Shown here piece by piece: positions 13,117-14,873 of a stretch of 14,873 bases of DNA. Each line of letters starts with the position of its first letter. Positions within the stretch are counted from its first letter, which is position 1. Made by a program: the position numbers and the translations under genes. This DNA is from RYN-230 sp036509255 (GTDB lineage: Bacteria; Actinomycetota; Actinomycetes; Streptosporangiales; Streptosporangiaceae). The notes below the pieces were generated by a model. It saw only the letters and a program-made list of their open reading frames with translations. It was not told the DNA's origin and made no database searches. The stretch spans positions 1 through 14,873 of the forward strand of contig DATCFY010000064.1 in assembly GCA_036509255.1 (NCBI GenBank), written 5' to 3'.

Positions 13117-13674
13117 GTGGCCACCACGAACGATCTCAAGAACGGCATGACGCTCAACATCGACGGCCAGCTCTGGAACGTCGTCGATTTCCAGCACGTC
13201 AAGCCCGGCAAGGGGGGCGCCTTCGTGCGCACCCGGCTGAAGAACATCATGTCCGGCAAGGTCGTAGACCGGACCTTCAACGCCGGCGTCAAGGTCGACG
13301 TGGCCAACGTCGACAAGCGGGAGATGCAGTACCTCTACCGTGAGGGCGAGGATTTCGTCTTCATGGACACCCAGGACTACGACCAGCCGCGCATCCCGCG
13401 GCAGACGGTCGGCGGCGCCGCCGACTACCTGCTCGAGGAGCAGACCGCGACGGTCGCGTTCAACGACGGCACCCCGCTGTATGTGGAGCTCCCGGCCTCG
13501 GTGGAGCTGACTGTCAGCCAGACCGACCCGGGGGTGCAGGGGGACCGCTCCACCGGCGGCACCAAGCCCGCCACCCTGGAGACCGGCGCCCAGATCAACG
13601 TGCCGCTGTTCATCACCACGGGCGAAAAGGTGAAGGTGGACACCCGCACGGGTGACTACATGGGCCGCGCGTGA
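13117..13674 (+). CDS. efp: Translation elongation factor P
   Basis: EF-P binds the ribosome between the P and E sites and relieves stalling at polyproline motifs. The 185-residue protein has the three beta-barrel domains of normal length. The domain I tip loop HVKPGKGGAF places Lys32 at the position that contacts the peptidyl-tRNA end. No modification enzyme gene (epmA/epmB type) is in the window, and actinobacterial EF-P proteins of this loop type are thought to work unmodified. Domain III ends in the expected VDTRTGDYMGRA. The GTG start at 13117 has AGGAGA (13102-13107) 9 bases upstream, the best ribosome-binding site of this operon. It follows the Xaa-Pro peptidase by 47 bp and precedes nusB. 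Confidence 0.98.
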   Translation: MATTNDLKNGMTLNIDGQLWNVVDFQHVKPGKGGAFVRTRLKNIMSGKVVDRTFNAGVKVDVANVDKREMQYLYREGEDFVFMDTQDYDQPRIPRQTVGGAADYLLEEQTATVAFNDGTPLYVELPASVELTVSQTDPGVQGDRSTGGTKPATLETGAQINVPLFITTGEKVKVDTRTGDYMGRA

Positions 13675-13685
13675 CCCGGCCCCCC

Positions 13686-13715
13686 GTGCCCGATTCCCCT
13701 GTGCCCGATTCCCCC
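13686..13715 (+). repeat. 15-bp tandem repeat between efp and nusB
   Basis: Two adjacent units, 13686-13700 and 13701-13715, share GTGCCCGATTCCCC and differ at the last base. They fill most of the efp-nusB gap and contain no ribosome-binding site. They resemble a slippage duplication; no function is evident. Confidence 0.85.
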
Positions 13716-13743
13716 GCGGGTGAATACTCAGCGAGCTGGTTCC

Positions 13744-14154
13744 GTGGCCGCCCGTAGCAAGGCCCGCAAGCGGGCCCTGGACATCCTGTTCGAGGCCGAG
13801 GTCCGGGGCGAGCCGGTGCTGGACATGCTCGAACAGCGGATCATTATGGACAGCCCGCCGGTTGGGGAGTACGCGGCGGAACTGGTCCGCGGCGTCCAGG
13901 CGCACCGGGAGCGCATCGACCAGCTGCTGGAAGAGCACGCGGAGGGCTGGACCCTGAACCGGATGCCGATCGTGGACCGCAACGTCCTGCGCATCGGCCT
14001 CTACGAGATGCTCTGGGCGGACGACGTCCCGGACGCGGTGGCGATCAGCGAGGCGGTGCTGCTGGCCCGCGACCTGTCCACCGACGCGTCTCCCGCGTTC
14101 ATCAACGGCCTGCTGGCGCACCTGCTGGAACTGAAGCCGACGCTGATCGCCTGA
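13744..14154 (+). CDS. nusB: Transcription antitermination factor NusB
   Basis: NusB binds boxA RNA together with S10 (NusE) and supports rRNA antitermination. The all-helical product is 136 residues from the chosen start. It begins with the conserved Arg/Lys-rich ARSKARKRALDILFEAEVRG helix and continues through YAAELVRGVQAHRERID and a WTLNRMPIVDRNVLRIGLYEML segment. It ends in the family-typical PDAVAISEAVLLARDLSTDASPAFINGLLAHL region. The GTG at 13744 is chosen because the family homology starts there and GAG lies 8 bases upstream. A GTG at 13720 would add eight residues and has no better ribosome-binding site, so the start is uncertain. It is the last gene of the efp group; the next gene is on the other strand. 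Confidence 0.95.
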   Translation: MAARSKARKRALDILFEAEVRGEPVLDMLEQRIIMDSPPVGEYAAELVRGVQAHRERIDQLLEEHAEGWTLNRMPIVDRNVLRIGLYEMLWADDVPDAVAISEAVLLARDLSTDASPAFINGLLAHLLELKPTLIA

Positions 14155-14167
14155 CGGTCACTCTGAA

Positions 14168-14192
14168 GGTCAAATTCTTAGGGTCAAATTCT
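14168..14192. repeat. Pair of 11-bp direct repeats after nusB
   Basis: GGTCAAATTCT occurs at 14168-14178 and again at 14182-14192, a 14-bp period, in an A+T-rich gap between the convergent nusB and membrane-protein genes. A weak stem follows (14194-14200 with 14206-14212, one mismatch). It could be part of a terminator or a binding site; nothing more can be said. Confidence 0.6.
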
Positions 14193-14207
14193 CCGCAACG
14201 AAAACCG

Positions 14208-14843
14208 TTACGCCGGGCTGAACTGCACCCGCAGCCCATGCTTGCGCAGGACTGACCAGAACCACAGCACCGAGGCGCCAATGCCTGCGACCGTCCCGGC
14301 GACCGTGGCGACCGTGGAGAGCCACAGGAACGTGCTGGCCGGCTCGGTCCACATCATCACGCCCAGGCCCGCGGTGAGGACCAGGAAGATGCCCGACCAG
14401 AGCCAGGTGGCGCCCTGGAAGAAGCGGTGCAGTCCCGGGTGGTATGCCGGATGGCGCAGGGCCACCACCTCAGCGGCGAGCTTGGCCACGATCGGGTTGG
14501 GCCCGCGGGCGGTGCGCGCGAACAGGATGAACATCGCCGCGTAGCCGAGCGGGAACTGGAGCAGGAAGATCCAGAACACGCCGGTGGCCAGGACCACGAC
14601 GGTCTGCAGGGTGAGCACGATCGCCGAGATGGTCAGCAAGCTGGGCACTGAGCCGCAGGTGATCTTCCGGATCACCGCCGTGAGCCAGATCGCCAGGACG
14701 CCCGCGATGAGCCCGGCGTTCCGGCCGCCCAGCCAGGCGCCCAGGAAGTAGGCGGCGAGCGGAAGACCAAGGGACTCGCTCAAGCTCAACCCGGTGCAGC
14801 GAATGAGTCGCAGCGGCCGCGGGAGCTCCAAGTGCTCGACCAT
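14208..14843 (-). CDS. Polytopic membrane protein of unknown function (possibly VC0807-like)
   Basis: The 211-residue protein has about six hydrophobic segments, at roughly 21-38, 42-60, 67-87, 88-108, 145-165 and 170-197. The central polar region, FARTARGPNPIVAKLAAEVVALRHPAYHPGLHRFFQ, spans about 108-143. A short N-terminal cytosolic stretch and a basic C-terminus (RKHGLRVQFSP) frame it. The layout is reminiscent of VC0807-type integral membrane proteins, but I cannot confirm this. No catalytic or transport motif is recognised. The ATG at 14843 has no Shine-Dalgarno, but a -10-like box sits 7 bases upstream, which suits a leaderless mRNA. It converges with nusB and is unlikely to share its function. 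Confidence 0.85.
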   Translation of the reverse strand: MVEHLELPRPLRLIRCTGLSLSESLGLPLAAYFLGAWLGGRNAGLIAGVLAIWLTAVIRKITCGSVPSLLTISAIVLTLQTVVVLATGVFWIFLLQFPLGYAAMFILFARTARGPNPIVAKLAAEVVALRHPAYHPGLHRFFQGATWLWSGIFLVLTAGLGVMMWTEPASTFLWLSTVATVAGTVAGIGASVLWFWSVLRKHGLRVQFSPA

Positions 14844-14850
14844 GGGGGAG

Positions 14851-14856
14851 AGCCTA
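14851..14856 (-). promoter_or_regulatory. Candidate leaderless -10 box for the membrane-protein gene
   Basis: On the minus strand TAGGCT (14856-14851) fits the TANNNT pattern and ends 7 bases before the ATG at 14843. This is the spacing at which transcription would begin on or next to the start codon. No Shine-Dalgarno is present between them. The -35 region would fall at the window edge. Confidence 0.4.
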
Positions 14857-14873
14857 GGCGGTGAGTCTCGTGA

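Overview
The window is chromosomal DNA of a high-G+C actinomycete. The evidence is strongly G/C-biased third codon positions, frequent GTG starts, 4-bp stop/start overlaps, a putative F420-dependent oxidoreductase, and the aro / Xaa-Pro peptidase / efp / nusB gene order that is widespread in Actinomycetota. A Streptosporangiales-like organism is plausible, but the sequence alone does not fix genus or family.

Region 1 (1-3610) is a shikimate-pathway operon. The end of an unidentified gene is followed by aroC, aroK, aroB and aroQ. The four aro genes are joined by 4-bp overlaps, so they are almost certainly co-transcribed and translationally coupled. They supply dehydroquinate synthase, type II dehydroquinase, shikimate kinase and chorismate synthase; aroE and aroA are not in the window.

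Region 2 (about 3611-11887) separates aroQ from the peptidase/efp/nusB genes and looks accessory. It begins with an LLM-class F420-type oxidoreductase that has its own candidate promoter. A 23-bp perfect inverted repeat lies between that gene and a minus-strand block. The minus-strand block reads, in transcription order, an HTH_42 (AlkZ/YcaQ-like) winged-helix protein, a PadR-family repressor, and a DrrA/DrrB-like ABC exporter (ATPase then permease). Next come a plus-strand GNAT acetyltransferase, a minus-strand short-chain dehydrogenase broken by three frameshifts, a divergent MarR regulator whose start codon overlaps that of the dehydrogenase, and a SAM-dependent methyltransferase behind an A+T-rich promoter island. 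Two ligand-type regulators, a drug-type exporter, a possible DNA glycosylase and several small-molecule-modifying enzymes together suggest xenobiotic or antibiotic response, tolerance or self-protection. This is inference from content, not proof.

Region 3 (11888-14154) returns to housekeeping genes: an M24B Xaa-Pro peptidase overlapping the methyltransferase by 8 bp, then efp and nusB. A minus-strand polytopic membrane protein closes the window (14208-14843), with a promoter placed as expected for a leaderless mRNA.

No rRNA, tRNA, CRISPR array, transposase, integrase or phage gene was seen. The most notable items are the long perfect palindrome, the sequence shared between the padR and exporter promoters, the AlkZ-type QxQ motif beside an exporter, the hexamer minisatellite in padR, and the triple-frameshifted dehydrogenase.
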